The translations under genes were made by a program, and so were the position numbers. From the NCBI GenBank assembly GCA_003225075.1, contig QIAP01000050.1, forward strand, positions 1 to 54,010: a stretch of DNA of 54,010 nucleotides. The letters run 5' to 3'. Source of the stretch: Acidobacteriota bacterium. Its GTDB lineage: Bacteria; Acidobacteriota; Terriglobia; Terriglobales; Acidobacteriaceae. Shown in pieces: positions 34,289 through 43,626 of the stretch. The notes beneath the pieces were generated by a model. That model ran no database searches. It had not been told where the DNA came from and saw only the letters and a list, made by a program, of their open reading frames with translations. Numbering within the stretch: position 1 is the stretch's first letter; every line of letters starts with the position of its first letter.

Positions 34289-35269
34289 ATGCTGGGACTG
34301 ATTGCCGTCATGGCTTTTGTGGTCGTCGCGATGGGAGCTTTTGCCATCGGCTCCCTGCTTGATGAGCGCAACGCGCGGGCGCGCTTGATGCGTGAGCGCC
34401 TCACCTCTGTTCGAAAAGCGGCCGAACGCCAGCCCAGCGAAGAACTTGCACTTCTGCGCGATGAAATGTTGAGCGAGATTCCGGCGCTCGACAGTATCCT
34501 GCGCCGTTCCGGACGCGTCTCGCAGCTGCAGAAACTTCTCTCCCAAGGCGACATCGATGTGCGCGCAGGAAATTTCCTGTTGTTTTGCGGGGCTACCGGA
34601 GTAGTTCTCGGTCTCCTGCTCCTGATCTTTAATCGTGATTCAAACCTGGGCCCTATTCTCGGTTGGGTGGGGATGCTCTTCGGTTTTTTCCTTCCCTACG
34701 CTTATGCCTCATATCGGAGGACAAAGCGCTTTGAAAAATTTGAAGAACTCTTTCCCGAGGCCATTGATACGCTGGCCCGCGCGGTGCGCGCCGGGCACGC
34801 GTTCACTACTGCCTTGGAAATGATCGCGGACGAAGTCTCAGAACCAGTTGCTGGCGAGTTTCGCAAGCTCTTCGAAGAACAAAAATTCGGACTTCCGGTA
34901 CGTGATGCGCTGCTCAACCTGGTAGACCGCATGCCCCTGGTGGACGTCAAATTCTTCGTGACTGCGGTTATGTTGCAGCGCGAAACTGGTGGAAATCTCG
35001 CTGAGATTCTGGACAACCTTTCCTTTGTGATCCGTGAGCGTTTCAAAATTATGCGACAGGTCCGGGTTTACACTGCGCAGGGCCGTCTTACAATGATGCT
35101 GTTGATGGGACTGTCGCCTCTGATTGTCGCCACCATGTTGGTGTTGAACCCCGGATTCATCCGGCCTCTATTTGTAGATCCCTTCGGACACATTCTGCTC
35201 GTGCTCGGCATTACTTTGCAGACGATCGGATACTTTGTAATTCGAAGAATTGTTCGCATTCAGGTGTAA
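34289..35269 (+). CDS. tadB: Tad pilus inner-membrane platform protein TadB
   Basis: The 326-aa protein has an N-terminal helix (about residues 2-22), a pair of helices (about 95-135), a cytoplasmic T2SSF domain (about 150-275: FPEAIDTLARAVRAGHAFTTALEMIADEV, FFVTAVMLQRETGGNLAEILDNLS) and two C-terminal helices. With TadC it forms the platform that CpaF acts on. Codon use and length fit the family, and it is clearly co-transcribed with cpaF and tadC. Confidence 0.93.
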   Translation: MLGLIAVMAFVVVAMGAFAIGSLLDERNARARLMRERLTSVRKAAERQPSEELALLRDEMLSEIPALDSILRRSGRVSQLQKLLSQGDIDVRAGNFLLFCGATGVVLGLLLLIFNRDSNLGPILGWVGMLFGFFLPYAYASYRRTKRFEKFEELFPEAIDTLARAVRAGHAFTTALEMIADEVSEPVAGEFRKLFEEQKFGLPVRDALLNLVDRMPLVDVKFFVTAVMLQRETGGNLAEILDNLSFVIRERFKIMRQVRVYTAQGRLTMMLLMGLSPLIVATMLVLNPGFIRPLFVDPFGHILLVLGITLQTIGYFVIRRIVRIQV

Positions 35270-35316
35270 CGCTGTCAGCGTAAACGCGGTAGGTTTAGTG
35301 AATTTCAGAGCAGACC

Positions 35317-36222
35317 ATGACATTCGTACTTGCGATACTGATTTTCGTAACCGTGACTCTGGCGGTATTCGCTTTTGGAGCTGCGGCCATGGCTCCCACG
35401 TCCGTCCTCGGCTCGCGTTTGAGAGCTTTGGGGTGGCAGAGGCCCGAGGTCGAGGAGAAGGCGGCGATCAAAGAACGGTTCGAGCAGGCCCTCAACCCCC
35501 TCAGCAAGGCTTTACCCCTATCGGCCAGCGAGATGTCAAGGACGCGTGCCTGGCTGGTCCAGGCAGGCTATCGTGATGCGCGCCACCTGACAATTTATTC
35601 CGGCATCCGGATGCTACTGGGCTTGGTGGGGCTGGCGGCGGTTGTGCTGTCGGGAGCCGGCCTCAACTCCCCGATGCTGCTGGTGGGAATTCCTGCCTTG
35701 GGTTTTTTTATCCCGCGTTTCATATTGAAACGCATGATCAAGGATCGGCAACTTCGCATCCGCCTGGCGCTGCCCGATGCTCTCGACCTCACCGTTATCT
35801 GCGTGGAAGCCGGACTTGCACTGGATCAGGCCATGATGCGCGTCGGCGAGGACTTGCGTCCTTCGCACCCCGACTTGAGCGATGAATTTCATCTGCTGAC
35901 ACTGGAGATGCGCGCCGGCAAGCCTCGTGCTGAGGCATTGCGAAATTTGGTGGTTCGCACCGGAGTTGACGATGTTCGCTCCCTGGTAGCGACGTTGGTA
36001 CAGACCGATAGATTTGGTACCAGCGTAGCGCAGGCGCTGCGTGTGCACTCCGATTCGTTGCGCACCGAACGCCGCCAGCGAGCGGAGGAGCAGGCCGCAA
36101 AAACCACTATTAAGATGGTCCCTCCCCTGGTCGTATTCGTCCTGGTACCCATCCTCTTCGTGACCATCGGACCGGCGGTAATTCAACTCGTTCGCATGCT
36201 TCTGCCGGAGGGTGGGCGCTAA
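35317..36222 (+). CDS. tadC: Tad pilus inner-membrane platform protein TadC
   Basis: The 301-aa protein parallels TadB: an N-terminal helix, then two helices near residues 95-130 and a T2SSF domain (LPDALDLTVICVEAGLALDQAMMRVGED, HLLTLEMRAGKPRAEALRNLV, LVATLVQTDRFGTSVAQALRVHSDSL). It has a final hydrophobic helix with PPLVVFVLVPILFVTIGPAVI. The RAEEQAAKTTIKM motif before the last helix is typical of TadC. It is separated from tadB by 47 bases. Confidence 0.93.
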   Translation: MTFVLAILIFVTVTLAVFAFGAAAMAPTSVLGSRLRALGWQRPEVEEKAAIKERFEQALNPLSKALPLSASEMSRTRAWLVQAGYRDARHLTIYSGIRMLLGLVGLAAVVLSGAGLNSPMLLVGIPALGFFIPRFILKRMIKDRQLRIRLALPDALDLTVICVEAGLALDQAMMRVGEDLRPSHPDLSDEFHLLTLEMRAGKPRAEALRNLVVRTGVDDVRSLVATLVQTDRFGTSVAQALRVHSDSLRTERRQRAEEQAAKTTIKMVPPLVVFVLVPILFVTIGPAVIQLVRMLLPEGGR

Positions 36223-36282
36223 GGGGGCCGGTGGGCAGATTGTCTCGAAGACCAAAGTTAGGAGATCAAGGAGTAGTGTTAT

Positions 36283-36681
36283 ATGTCGGCCCCGGTTCCT
36301 AATAAGTACGCTTTCAATCGTACGCGTTGTCAATATCTCGCAACCCGGTTGGAAGTAGCGCAAACGCATTGGACAAGGCTTTGTGGCCTCATCGCGACTG
36401 ATCCTCAGGCGTTTCGAAAAGGTTGCGGGCTATGGATCGTTCCTTGCCACGGCGTGCACACGCTGGCCATGCGTTTCGCAATTGATGCGGTTTATCTCGA
36501 CGCGAACAAGATTGTCGTGCACCTGGAGGAAAATATAGGACCCTGGCGCATCGCTCCGGTCCGTATGCACGCTACCTCAGTGCTGGAGTTGCCAGGAAAT
36601 ACCGTCAAGGCGACTGGGACCATATTAGGGGATGAAATTGAAATTGCCGTGGAGAACACCGGAACAGCGAAGTACGCATGA
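36283..36681 (+). CDS. DUF192 family protein
   Basis: The 132-aa protein matches DUF192: an N-terminal strand, then WTRLCGLIATDPQAFRKGCGLWIVPCHGVHTLAMRFAIDAVYLD, in which the GLW-I-x-PC-x-x-VHT-x-MRF core is characteristic, and later VLELPGNTVKATG. No signal peptide is evident, whereas many family members are exported. The function is not established. It starts 60 bases after tadC and its stop overlaps the next start (ATGA, 36678-36681), tying it to the pilus cluster. DUF192 genes next to tad genes suggest a related role, but that is inference. Confidence 0.85.
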   Translation: MSAPVPNKYAFNRTRCQYLATRLEVAQTHWTRLCGLIATDPQAFRKGCGLWIVPCHGVHTLAMRFAIDAVYLDANKIVVHLEENIGPWRIAPVRMHATSVLELPGNTVKATGTILGDEIEIAVENTGTAKYA

Positions 36682-38684
36682 ATGATGCGCCCAAACTGCT
36701 GATTGAATGGTCGTCACCGTGGGAGGAGTTTGTCTCCGCTATTCGGCCCGCTCTTGGCCGTTCTCCGGCAAGACTGGCGGGCGAAGCGCGCACCGGCCTG
36801 GTTCCTTATCCCGGTATTCTCGTATCCTGGGTCATCGAGGCCTTGTTGCTTTTGGCGGTCATCGTCCTGCCGGGAAAACTGGCGAGCTTGCGGCCATATG
36901 TTCCCCCTCCGCCGCCTAAATATGAAGTCATCTATTTTTCAGGCGAAGAGTTACCCCGAACCGAAGACTCTGGCGGCGCCCAAGCCGGCCGCAGCGGACG
37001 CGCTGGCGGACATGAGGCTTACCATCGCACGCAAACAATTCGCGTGGCGCGCGGCAATTCTCCCGCCGAGAAAGTAGTGGATGCGCCCAAGCTCAATCTG
37101 CCTCGCTCCGATTCCCCCGTAGCGAATCTGCTCGCGTTCAGGAACATCCCCGGACCCGCGCCGGCTGAGGGCCTGAGGAGTTCTCTGCCGACTTCGTCGT
37201 TGCCGCAAATGACCGTCGTACCTCCGGCACCCGACGTTCCTCGCGACAAAATGCGCGCTACTCCGGTACTGAACTCCGGGATCATCGCGCCGTCTCCTGA
37301 AATTTCACGAAACAACCTGCGCCTGGCGCCACAGCTCAATGCCGCCGTCATTGCGCCAGCGCCCAGCGATACCCATCGCGGCATAGCAGCGCTGCATGTT
37401 CCCGTGGTTAGCGCCCAGGATATAATCCCGCCTCCGGTCTCCGCACCCGAGCGTGAATCGACCGTGACTGCCAGGCTCTCGCTCCCTGCGCCCAGCATAA
37501 TCGCGCCACCCCCCAGCCACGTAACTCGTGAGCTGGGCGCAGTTGGCGGCGCAGGCGCTGATCTCAATGCCCAGGTCGTACCGCCTCCAACCCAGGCGGG
37601 CATCCGGTCATTGGACAAGCAAGCAGTGGGTGAGCTGCTGGGAAGCACAAGCGTAATTGCTCCTCCCGTGCAAGGTGGCTCGCGCTCCCTCGACAAGCAA
37701 TCTATCGGAGGAATTCTGGGTAGCACGAATATCGTCCCGCCTGCCCCCGCTATTGGCGACGGCGCTTCGGCCTCCGGCCGCGGCCTTGGCACCAAAGGTA
37801 ATGGAGCGGGTGCGGCAAGGGATATCGGCTCAGCGGTTGCGCCGCCTAGCGCCGGAGGGGGAAGCGGAGGGGGAAATGGAATCGTCGTTTCCAGTAAGCC
37901 GGGAGCGAAGGTGGGAGTGCCTGGAAAGGGCGGAGCAGGCTCTCTCGCCATGTCACCTGGCGGGGAAGATAAATCGGGATTGGGCGGGTCCGGTGGCGGC
38001 GCTGGCATCGGTCGCGGAAACGGCGCCGGAAGCGGCCTTCAAGGCGAAGGGCCGGGTGCCGGAAAAGACGGCGTTGGGCGCGGCTCAGATTCAACCGCCC
38101 GTGCCGGGTTATCGCCTTATCCAGGCCCCGGCGGTGCAGGTAGCGGTACCAAAGGATCACCGCCCATACCGGGAGTTTCTGTCCATGGCGGCAGCACGAT
38201 CACATTACCCAGCTTCGGCGAAAACGGAACCGATGCGACTGTCGCGGGACGCTCTTCTGCGGCCTCGAAACATGGATTAGGCATCACCGTGATTGCGAGT
38301 TCGCGGGCCGGCGGCGCTTTTAATTTCTATGACAAGCTGAAGGGCGATAACTACAGTATCTACATTGAGACTTCCGCCGGTACTGCTGTCATGCAATTTG
38401 CCGATCCCAATTCAGCGACCCATTCCTACTCGCAAGCTCTCACTGCACCTGAGCCCCTGCGTGCCGATCTGCCGGCTGGGCTTGGCCGCTCAAGACTTGT
38501 GATCGCCTGCGTGCTCGACCGCTCTGGATTAATTAAAAATATCCGGGTGCTCGAGGCGGGAGGTCCAGATATGACGACCAAAGTCCTGGCGGCATTACCA
38601 AGTTGGAAGTTTCGGCCGGTATTGCGCAGCGATCAACCGGTCGAGGTCAATGCGATTCTGGGGTTCAACATCGACACCCGATAG
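36678..38684 (+). CDS. Large TonB-like protein with Pro-rich repeats and Gly-rich region
   Basis: The 668-aa protein has one membrane helix (about residues 50-70) after a cytoplasmic segment, then PPPPPKYEVIYFSGEELPR. Residues 150-370 consist of imperfect units of about 35 residues centred on VIAPxP or VVPPP; two adjacent units share RSLDKQAVGELLGST and RSLDKQSIGGILGST. Residues 370-500 are Gly/Ala/Ser-rich. The end (about 545-668) resembles a TonB_C domain, with RLVIACVLDRSGLIKNIRVL and ALPSWKFRPVLRSDQPVEVN. It probably spans the periplasm and links an inner-membrane motor to an outer-membrane partner. Its coupling to the tad cluster by overlap with the DUF192 gene is unusual. Confidence 0.75.
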   Translation: MNDAPKLLIEWSSPWEEFVSAIRPALGRSPARLAGEARTGLVPYPGILVSWVIEALLLLAVIVLPGKLASLRPYVPPPPPKYEVIYFSGEELPRTEDSGGAQAGRSGRAGGHEAYHRTQTIRVARGNSPAEKVVDAPKLNLPRSDSPVANLLAFRNIPGPAPAEGLRSSLPTSSLPQMTVVPPAPDVPRDKMRATPVLNSGIIAPSPEISRNNLRLAPQLNAAVIAPAPSDTHRGIAALHVPVVSAQDIIPPPVSAPERESTVTARLSLPAPSIIAPPPSHVTRELGAVGGAGADLNAQVVPPPTQAGIRSLDKQAVGELLGSTSVIAPPVQGGSRSLDKQSIGGILGSTNIVPPAPAIGDGASASGRGLGTKGNGAGAARDIGSAVAPPSAGGGSGGGNGIVVSSKPGAKVGVPGKGGAGSLAMSPGGEDKSGLGGSGGGAGIGRGNGAGSGLQGEGPGAGKDGVGRGSDSTARAGLSPYPGPGGAGSGTKGSPPIPGVSVHGGSTITLPSFGENGTDATVAGRSSAASKHGLGITVIASSRAGGAFNFYDKLKGDNYSIYIETSAGTAVMQFADPNSATHSYSQALTAPEPLRADLPAGLGRSRLVIACVLDRSGLIKNIRVLEAGGPDMTTKVLAALPSWKFRPVLRSDQPVEVNAILGFNIDTR

Positions 38685-38738
38685 CTTGCAATAATCAGGA
38701 AGCCCTTTCCGTTTTCGGCAGCATCGCGAAGCCTCACG

Positions 38739-40406
38739 TCAGTGGACTCCTGCATCTCGCCCGAAAAGAATCGCTGTGTCATCCTGGTGAATGATCTTCC
38801 ATTCGGGAGTCATTTTCAGAATACTTGTCAGTGATGAACTCACCGGTACTAGAATCCAGTTCACATGACTTTCTATGAGCAGCTTGTCCCACCCAGGTTC
38901 ACCCCGTACCGTCTTCAAGTAATCCTTTAAGAATGATTCGCCGTATAAATCATGGCGATCGTCAACCACGACCTTTAATTGCGGATATAAACGATAGATC
39001 AGGTACCCGCCCCATAAATCGAGGCTGAACACCGGTTCGCGCACCTGCTTCTCGGCTATGACCTGAGCTGCCTGTACTGGAAAGCGTCTCATATCAAAGT
39101 GCGCATCCATGATTTGAAGCGAGCCAAGGCGGCCTTGGTGCAAAGCAATTCCCAACCCGAGCACCACTACGGCCGCTGGCCAGAAATGCCCACTCGCTCG
39201 AGCTTCTATGATTCCCATACGCTCCGAAAAAGATCGCAGGCGCGAAAGATATGCACGAAATCTCGACGAAGTGTCGCTACCGGCTGCAGCCTCGGCAAAC
39301 GCCTGCGACAGCATTGGCGCCGCAATGAGGCACAGCAGAATCGATGAAATCGGAATATTACGTGTGGCGTACAGACCTGCCCAGGTCGCGAATAGAATCA
39401 CAAGCAGGTGGCTCAATCGCGGCCGTTGGCGCGCTGTTGCGAGAGCAATCAGTGTAATTAGCAGGAGCAGTGCAAAGCACTTTTGAGGAAAGCCGTGGAA
39501 GTTCGGCGAAAGGAATTCGTCAATATGATCCATCAGAAAACGATTTGATAGGTATTGATACACGTGGACATGCAGCTTGTAGCCATACGGATTGATGAAA
39601 CTGGCGAGGACGCACAACCCCGTCGTCGTCCCTAAAGTCTTCGCCCATCCTCGTGTCCGTAGGCGTTGCTGACTATCCTTAGTCGAGAAGTATCGCTTTC
39701 CGGCGGCGACAAGATAAATTGCAAGCAAAACAAGACCCATCAAGAATCCGCCATGCAAGTTAACCCAGAGCACCATCAGTACTGGAAGCCAGAAGGTCTT
39801 CGCTGCCTTACTGCCGGCGGTAATCGAGCTTGCTTCACCGGAATCCAGCATTTGAAACCAGATCAGCGTCATCAACCAACTCAGTAAGTGGGGCCGCGCG
39901 AGAAAATGAATGGTCGATGCCGAAGCCGCCAACAACACAAAAAACACTGCGCCAGGCAGCATCGTGCCACGCACCAACAGCAAATGGAAAAGATAAGCAA
40001 ACGTAAACGCGATAATTACCGCACTAAGAAATGCCACGCCGTTGAGGCCAGCGTGGTCATGAACGATCCCGACGCCCGCGTCGTAGAGCCATTCCCACGC
40101 GTACCAGGGCTTCCCTTCCATCGTCGAGGAAAATAGATCACTTCGAGGAACCGTGTGTGTGCTGACGATCTGCGCGCCGTCGCGGATGTGCCAACCGATG
40201 CCGGCATCCCCGAATAGCTTTTGCGCCAGCGTTCCACCCGCCAAAGAACCCAACAACAAAACAAAGATCAGGTCCGTAACCGACGGAAGAACTGCGCGAA
40301 GCCAAGACGGTGAGGCAACTCGCTGTGAAGCGGTATGGGGCGAAGTGGCCCCGGCCACTTCGGTTTCCTCGGCATGACTTTCGGTCTGTGATGGCTTCGA
40401 TGGCAA
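38739..40406 (-). CDS. Polytopic membrane protein, GT-C-like topology
   Basis: The 555-aa protein has a short hydrophilic N-terminus, then about ten to twelve hydrophobic helices between residues 40 and 430, and a soluble C-terminal domain of about 120 residues (RRFPVQAAQVIAEKQVREPV ... YPQLKVVVDDRHDLYGESFL). The first extracytoplasmic loop contains GDAGIGWHIRDGAQIV and PWYAWEWLYDAG, with acidic and aromatic residues as in GT-C glycosyltransferases and their relatives. I cannot name the substrate. It begins 55 bases after the RND gene on the same strand, so it could be read from the efflux operon. Confidence 0.65.
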   Translation of the reverse strand: MPSKPSQTESHAEETEVAGATSPHTASQRVASPSWLRAVLPSVTDLIFVLLLGSLAGGTLAQKLFGDAGIGWHIRDGAQIVSTHTVPRSDLFSSTMEGKPWYAWEWLYDAGVGIVHDHAGLNGVAFLSAVIIAFTFAYLFHLLLVRGTMLPGAVFFVLLAASASTIHFLARPHLLSWLMTLIWFQMLDSGEASSITAGSKAAKTFWLPVLMVLWVNLHGGFLMGLVLLAIYLVAAGKRYFSTKDSQQRLRTRGWAKTLGTTTGLCVLASFINPYGYKLHVHVYQYLSNRFLMDHIDEFLSPNFHGFPQKCFALLLLITLIALATARQRPRLSHLLVILFATWAGLYATRNIPISSILLCLIAAPMLSQAFAEAAAGSDTSSRFRAYLSRLRSFSERMGIIEARASGHFWPAAVVVLGLGIALHQGRLGSLQIMDAHFDMRRFPVQAAQVIAEKQVREPVFSLDLWGGYLIYRLYPQLKVVVDDRHDLYGESFLKDYLKTVRGEPGWDKLLIESHVNWILVPVSSSLTSILKMTPEWKIIHQDDTAILFGRDAGVH

Positions 40407-40461
40407 GGCGTTTCGCAGGAACCTGACGGGGTCATGTTACCCGAAGCGATGCCGAAACGCT

Positions 40462-43400
40462 TCATTTCCCCGACTTCCCGGCGAATGCGGGCTCTCTGGT
40501 GAACCCTTCGTTCACGATAAGTTCCGGCTTCTTGCGATGCCTAAACCAGTTCTGGAAGGATTCCATGTAGATGTAATAAACCGGAGTGATATATAGGGTG
40601 AGTAGCTGAGAAAATACCAAGCCACCGACCACCGCCAACCCGAGAGGCCTTCGCGATTCGGCCCCGGCTCCAAAGCCCAGCGCAATCGGAAGCGTGCCCA
40701 TCAGGGCCGCCATGGTAGTCATCATGATGGGCCGGAAGCGTAGCAGCGCACCCTGATAAATGGCGTCATGCGCCGCCTCCCCTGTCTCACGCTGTTTCTC
40801 GAGCGCCACGTCAATCATCATGATGGCATTCTTCTTCACGATACCCACCAACATGATGATCCCGACGAAGGCATAGAGGTTCAGGTCAAGGTGGAAAAGC
40901 TTCAGCGTCAGTAAGGCTCCGAATCCGGCGGATGGCAAGCCGGAAAGAATGGTCAGGGGATGAATGAAGCTCTCATACAGTATTCCCAGCACGAGATAGA
41001 TGACCGCAATCGCCATGAACAGCAGCATTCCTAGGCCGCTCAGAGACGACTGGAAGGCCTGCGCAGTTCCCTGGAAACTTGTGCTGATGGTTGCCGGAAG
41101 CATCTCGCGGGCCACGCGGTTAACCGCGTTCACCGCGTCGCCCAGCGCCACCCCTGGCCGCAAGTTGAAAGAGAGCGTAACTGCCGGCAATTGTCCCAGA
41201 TGGTTGATAGTCAGCGGACCCACCGTCCGCGTGAGCTTGGCGACAGCGTTCAAGGGAACCAGCTGTCCCAATTGCCCATTGCCGCTTGCTTTTGAAGATC
41301 GCACATATAGCAGGGAGAGCTCTGACGGATCCATCTGGTATTGCGGCAGCAGTTCGGTGATGACCCGATACGCATTGTTCGGCGCATAGATCGTCGATAT
41401 CTGCCTCTGACCGTACGCGGTGTAAAGCGCGTCTTCAATCTGCTGCGCCGTCACTCCTAAAGCCGACGCCTTATCTCGATCAATTTCCACATTCACCTGT
41501 GGGTTGGTGATGTAGAGATCGCTAGTAACGTCCTGCAACATATTGTGCAACTGCGGATCATTGCGCAGGTTGGCTTCCAGCTTGGGTGCGTAACTGTACA
41601 GTTCATTGGTATCCGGAGTCTGCAAAGTAAATTGATACTGGCTCTTGGTCAGATTCCCGCCGATGCGAATAGGCGGCAGCATCTGTGGGAAAGCCATAAT
41701 GCCGGGCACTGCCGCCAGCTTGGGACGCAGCTCCTGGATAATTTCCTGCGCTGACTTACGCTGATTCCGCGGCTTCATGCGGACAAAAATACGCCCCGCA
41801 TTTCCGCCTGCTGCCGTGGACATGTACGAGTCTACCCAGGGCTCTTTCGCCACCACCTCGTTCAGGGCGTTTTGGTGACGCACCATGTTGTCAAACGAGA
41901 TCCCTTGCGGGCCTTCGGTGAAGATAAAAATCTGTCCCTGATCTTCATCCGGCAGGAATCCTTTCGGCATCACCATGAACAGATAGACGGTGCCAACTAT
42001 CACCAGCACGGAAACCGCCATGGTCGCGACTTTATGACGCATCGTCACTTGCAGGGTACGGTCATAAAGCCGCAGCAAGCCGTCGAAGAAACGTTCAAAC
42101 GCAGTATAGAAACGTCCGTGACCTTCGGCCCGCGGCGGACGCAGGAAGCGGCTGGACAACATCGGGGTAAGACTGAGAGAAACAAAGCCGGAAACCAGAA
42201 TGGCGACGCCAATGGTCACCGCGAACTCGTGCAGCAACCGTCCCACCAGTCCACCCATAAACAGCACAGGGATAAACACCGCGGCCAACGACAGCGTCAT
42301 GGAAACGATGGTGAAGCCAATTTCCTTCGCGCCATTGAGAGCCGCTTGCATCGGTCGCTCGCCGTGTTCCATGTGACGCACGATGTTTTCTAACATCACG
42401 ATCGCATCATCCACCACGAAACCGACCGACAGTGTCAACGCCATCAGCGATAAATTATCCAGAGAGTAGCCCAGCAAATACATCACAGCGAACGTGCCCA
42501 CAATCGACATGGGCAATGCCATGCTCGGTATGGCGGTCGCGGACAGGTTACGCAAGAAAATGAAGATGACGAGGATGACCAGCACTAGCGCCAGGAATAA
42601 CGTGAATTTCACGTCATCCACGGACGACCGAATGGTGAGCGAGCGGTCGTACAAAGTATCAACGTTCACAGATGGCGGCATCACTGCTTTGAAGGTAGGC
42701 AGCAGTTGCTTAATCCCGTCCACCACTTCTACGGTATTGGTTCCGGGCTGTCGCTGGATTGCAAGCACGATGGCGCGACGAATGCCTCCCTTCGTGTCGT
42801 AGTACCAGCTTGCGGTCTTATCCACCTCCACACCGTCAACCGCAGCGCCAATATCAGTCACCCGAACCGGCGCACCATTGCGGTAGGCCACAATGAGTGG
42901 TCTGTAATCCGCAGCTTTGTTCAACTGCCCGTTGGCCTGCACCACGAATTGCTGGTGCGTTCCGTATAACGTCCCAGTAGGAAGATTTACGTTGCCGCTC
43001 TGGATTGCCGATTGAACCTCGTCAATGCCGATTTGGCGGCTGGCCAGCGCCCTGGGATCGAGCTTGATGTGCACGGCGTATTTCTGTGCTCCAAAAACAC
43101 TGACCTGTGCCACCCCACTGACCATCGAGATGCGTTGCGCAATCAAAGTTTCCGCGTATTCATCAACGTCAGACAACCGCATCGTCGGCGAATTCAAAGA
43201 AAGATAAAGAATCGGCTGATCGGCGGGGTTCACCTTCTGATACGAAGGCGGGCTGGGCATGTTCTGCGGCAGATCGCGAGACGCCTTCGCGATCATCGAA
43301 TTCACGTCTTGCGCAGCAGCGTCGAGACTACGGCTCAAGTTGAATTGAAGAGTAATCTGCGTCGAGCCCTGCGAACTCGAAGAGGTCATGGAATCGAGGC

Positions 43401-43626
43401 CCGCAATGGTCGAGAACTGCTTTTCCAGCGGCATGGCCACCGCTGAGGCCATGGTATCTGGAGTGGCCCCCGGCAGGCTCGCCGACACTTGGATGGTAGG
43501 AAAATCCACGTTCGGCAAATCACTCACCGGCAAGCTGCGGTAGGCGGTGATGCCAAACATCAGAATTGCCAACATGACCAACGTGGTCATGATCGGTCGT
43601 CGAATGAATGGTTCCGCAATATTCAT
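40462..43626 (-). CDS. RND-family multidrug efflux permease (HAE1/AcrB-MdtB type)
   Basis: The 1054-aa inner-membrane pump has the standard RND start ([20 protein letters not shown]), twelve helices in two sets, two large periplasmic loops, and the proton-relay aspartates in TM4 (GFVVDDAIVMLENIVRHME). The porter domains contain SQGSTQITLQFNLSRSLDAA and PLEKQFSTIAGLDSMTSSSS, typical of MdtB/MdtC-like exporters rather than metal pumps. The ATG overlaps the adaptor stop (ATGA, 43623-43626), so the two are translationally coupled. An outer-membrane TolC-type partner is not in the operon. Substrates cannot be deduced. Confidence 0.95.
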   Translation of the reverse strand: MNIAEPFIRRPIMTTLVMLAILMFGITAYRSLPVSDLPNVDFPTIQVSASLPGATPDTMASAVAMPLEKQFSTIAGLDSMTSSSSQGSTQITLQFNLSRSLDAAAQDVNSMIAKASRDLPQNMPSPPSYQKVNPADQPILYLSLNSPTMRLSDVDEYAETLIAQRISMVSGVAQVSVFGAQKYAVHIKLDPRALASRQIGIDEVQSAIQSGNVNLPTGTLYGTHQQFVVQANGQLNKAADYRPLIVAYRNGAPVRVTDIGAAVDGVEVDKTASWYYDTKGGIRRAIVLAIQRQPGTNTVEVVDGIKQLLPTFKAVMPPSVNVDTLYDRSLTIRSSVDDVKFTLFLALVLVILVIFIFLRNLSATAIPSMALPMSIVGTFAVMYLLGYSLDNLSLMALTLSVGFVVDDAIVMLENIVRHMEHGERPMQAALNGAKEIGFTIVSMTLSLAAVFIPVLFMGGLVGRLLHEFAVTIGVAILVSGFVSLSLTPMLSSRFLRPPRAEGHGRFYTAFERFFDGLLRLYDRTLQVTMRHKVATMAVSVLVIVGTVYLFMVMPKGFLPDEDQGQIFIFTEGPQGISFDNMVRHQNALNEVVAKEPWVDSYMSTAAGGNAGRIFVRMKPRNQRKSAQEIIQELRPKLAAVPGIMAFPQMLPPIRIGGNLTKSQYQFTLQTPDTNELYSYAPKLEANLRNDPQLHNMLQDVTSDLYITNPQVNVEIDRDKASALGVTAQQIEDALYTAYGQRQISTIYAPNNAYRVITELLPQYQMDPSELSLLYVRSSKASGNGQLGQLVPLNAVAKLTRTVGPLTINHLGQLPAVTLSFNLRPGVALGDAVNAVNRVAREMLPATISTSFQGTAQAFQSSLSGLGMLLFMAIAVIYLVLGILYESFIHPLTILSGLPSAGFGALLTLKLFHLDLNLYAFVGIIMLVGIVKKNAIMMIDVALEKQRETGEAAHDAIYQGALLRFRPIMMTTMAALMGTLPIALGFGAGAESRRPLGLAVVGGLVFSQLLTLYITPVYYIYMESFQNWFRHRKKPELIVNEGFTREPAFAGKSGK

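Noticed and set aside
37019-38008. Long Pro-rich open frame on the minus strand
   Set aside because: It is the shadow of the Gly- and Pro-rich region of the TonB-like gene; codons such as GGC and GGT read as Pro- and Ala-rich sequence in the opposite frame.
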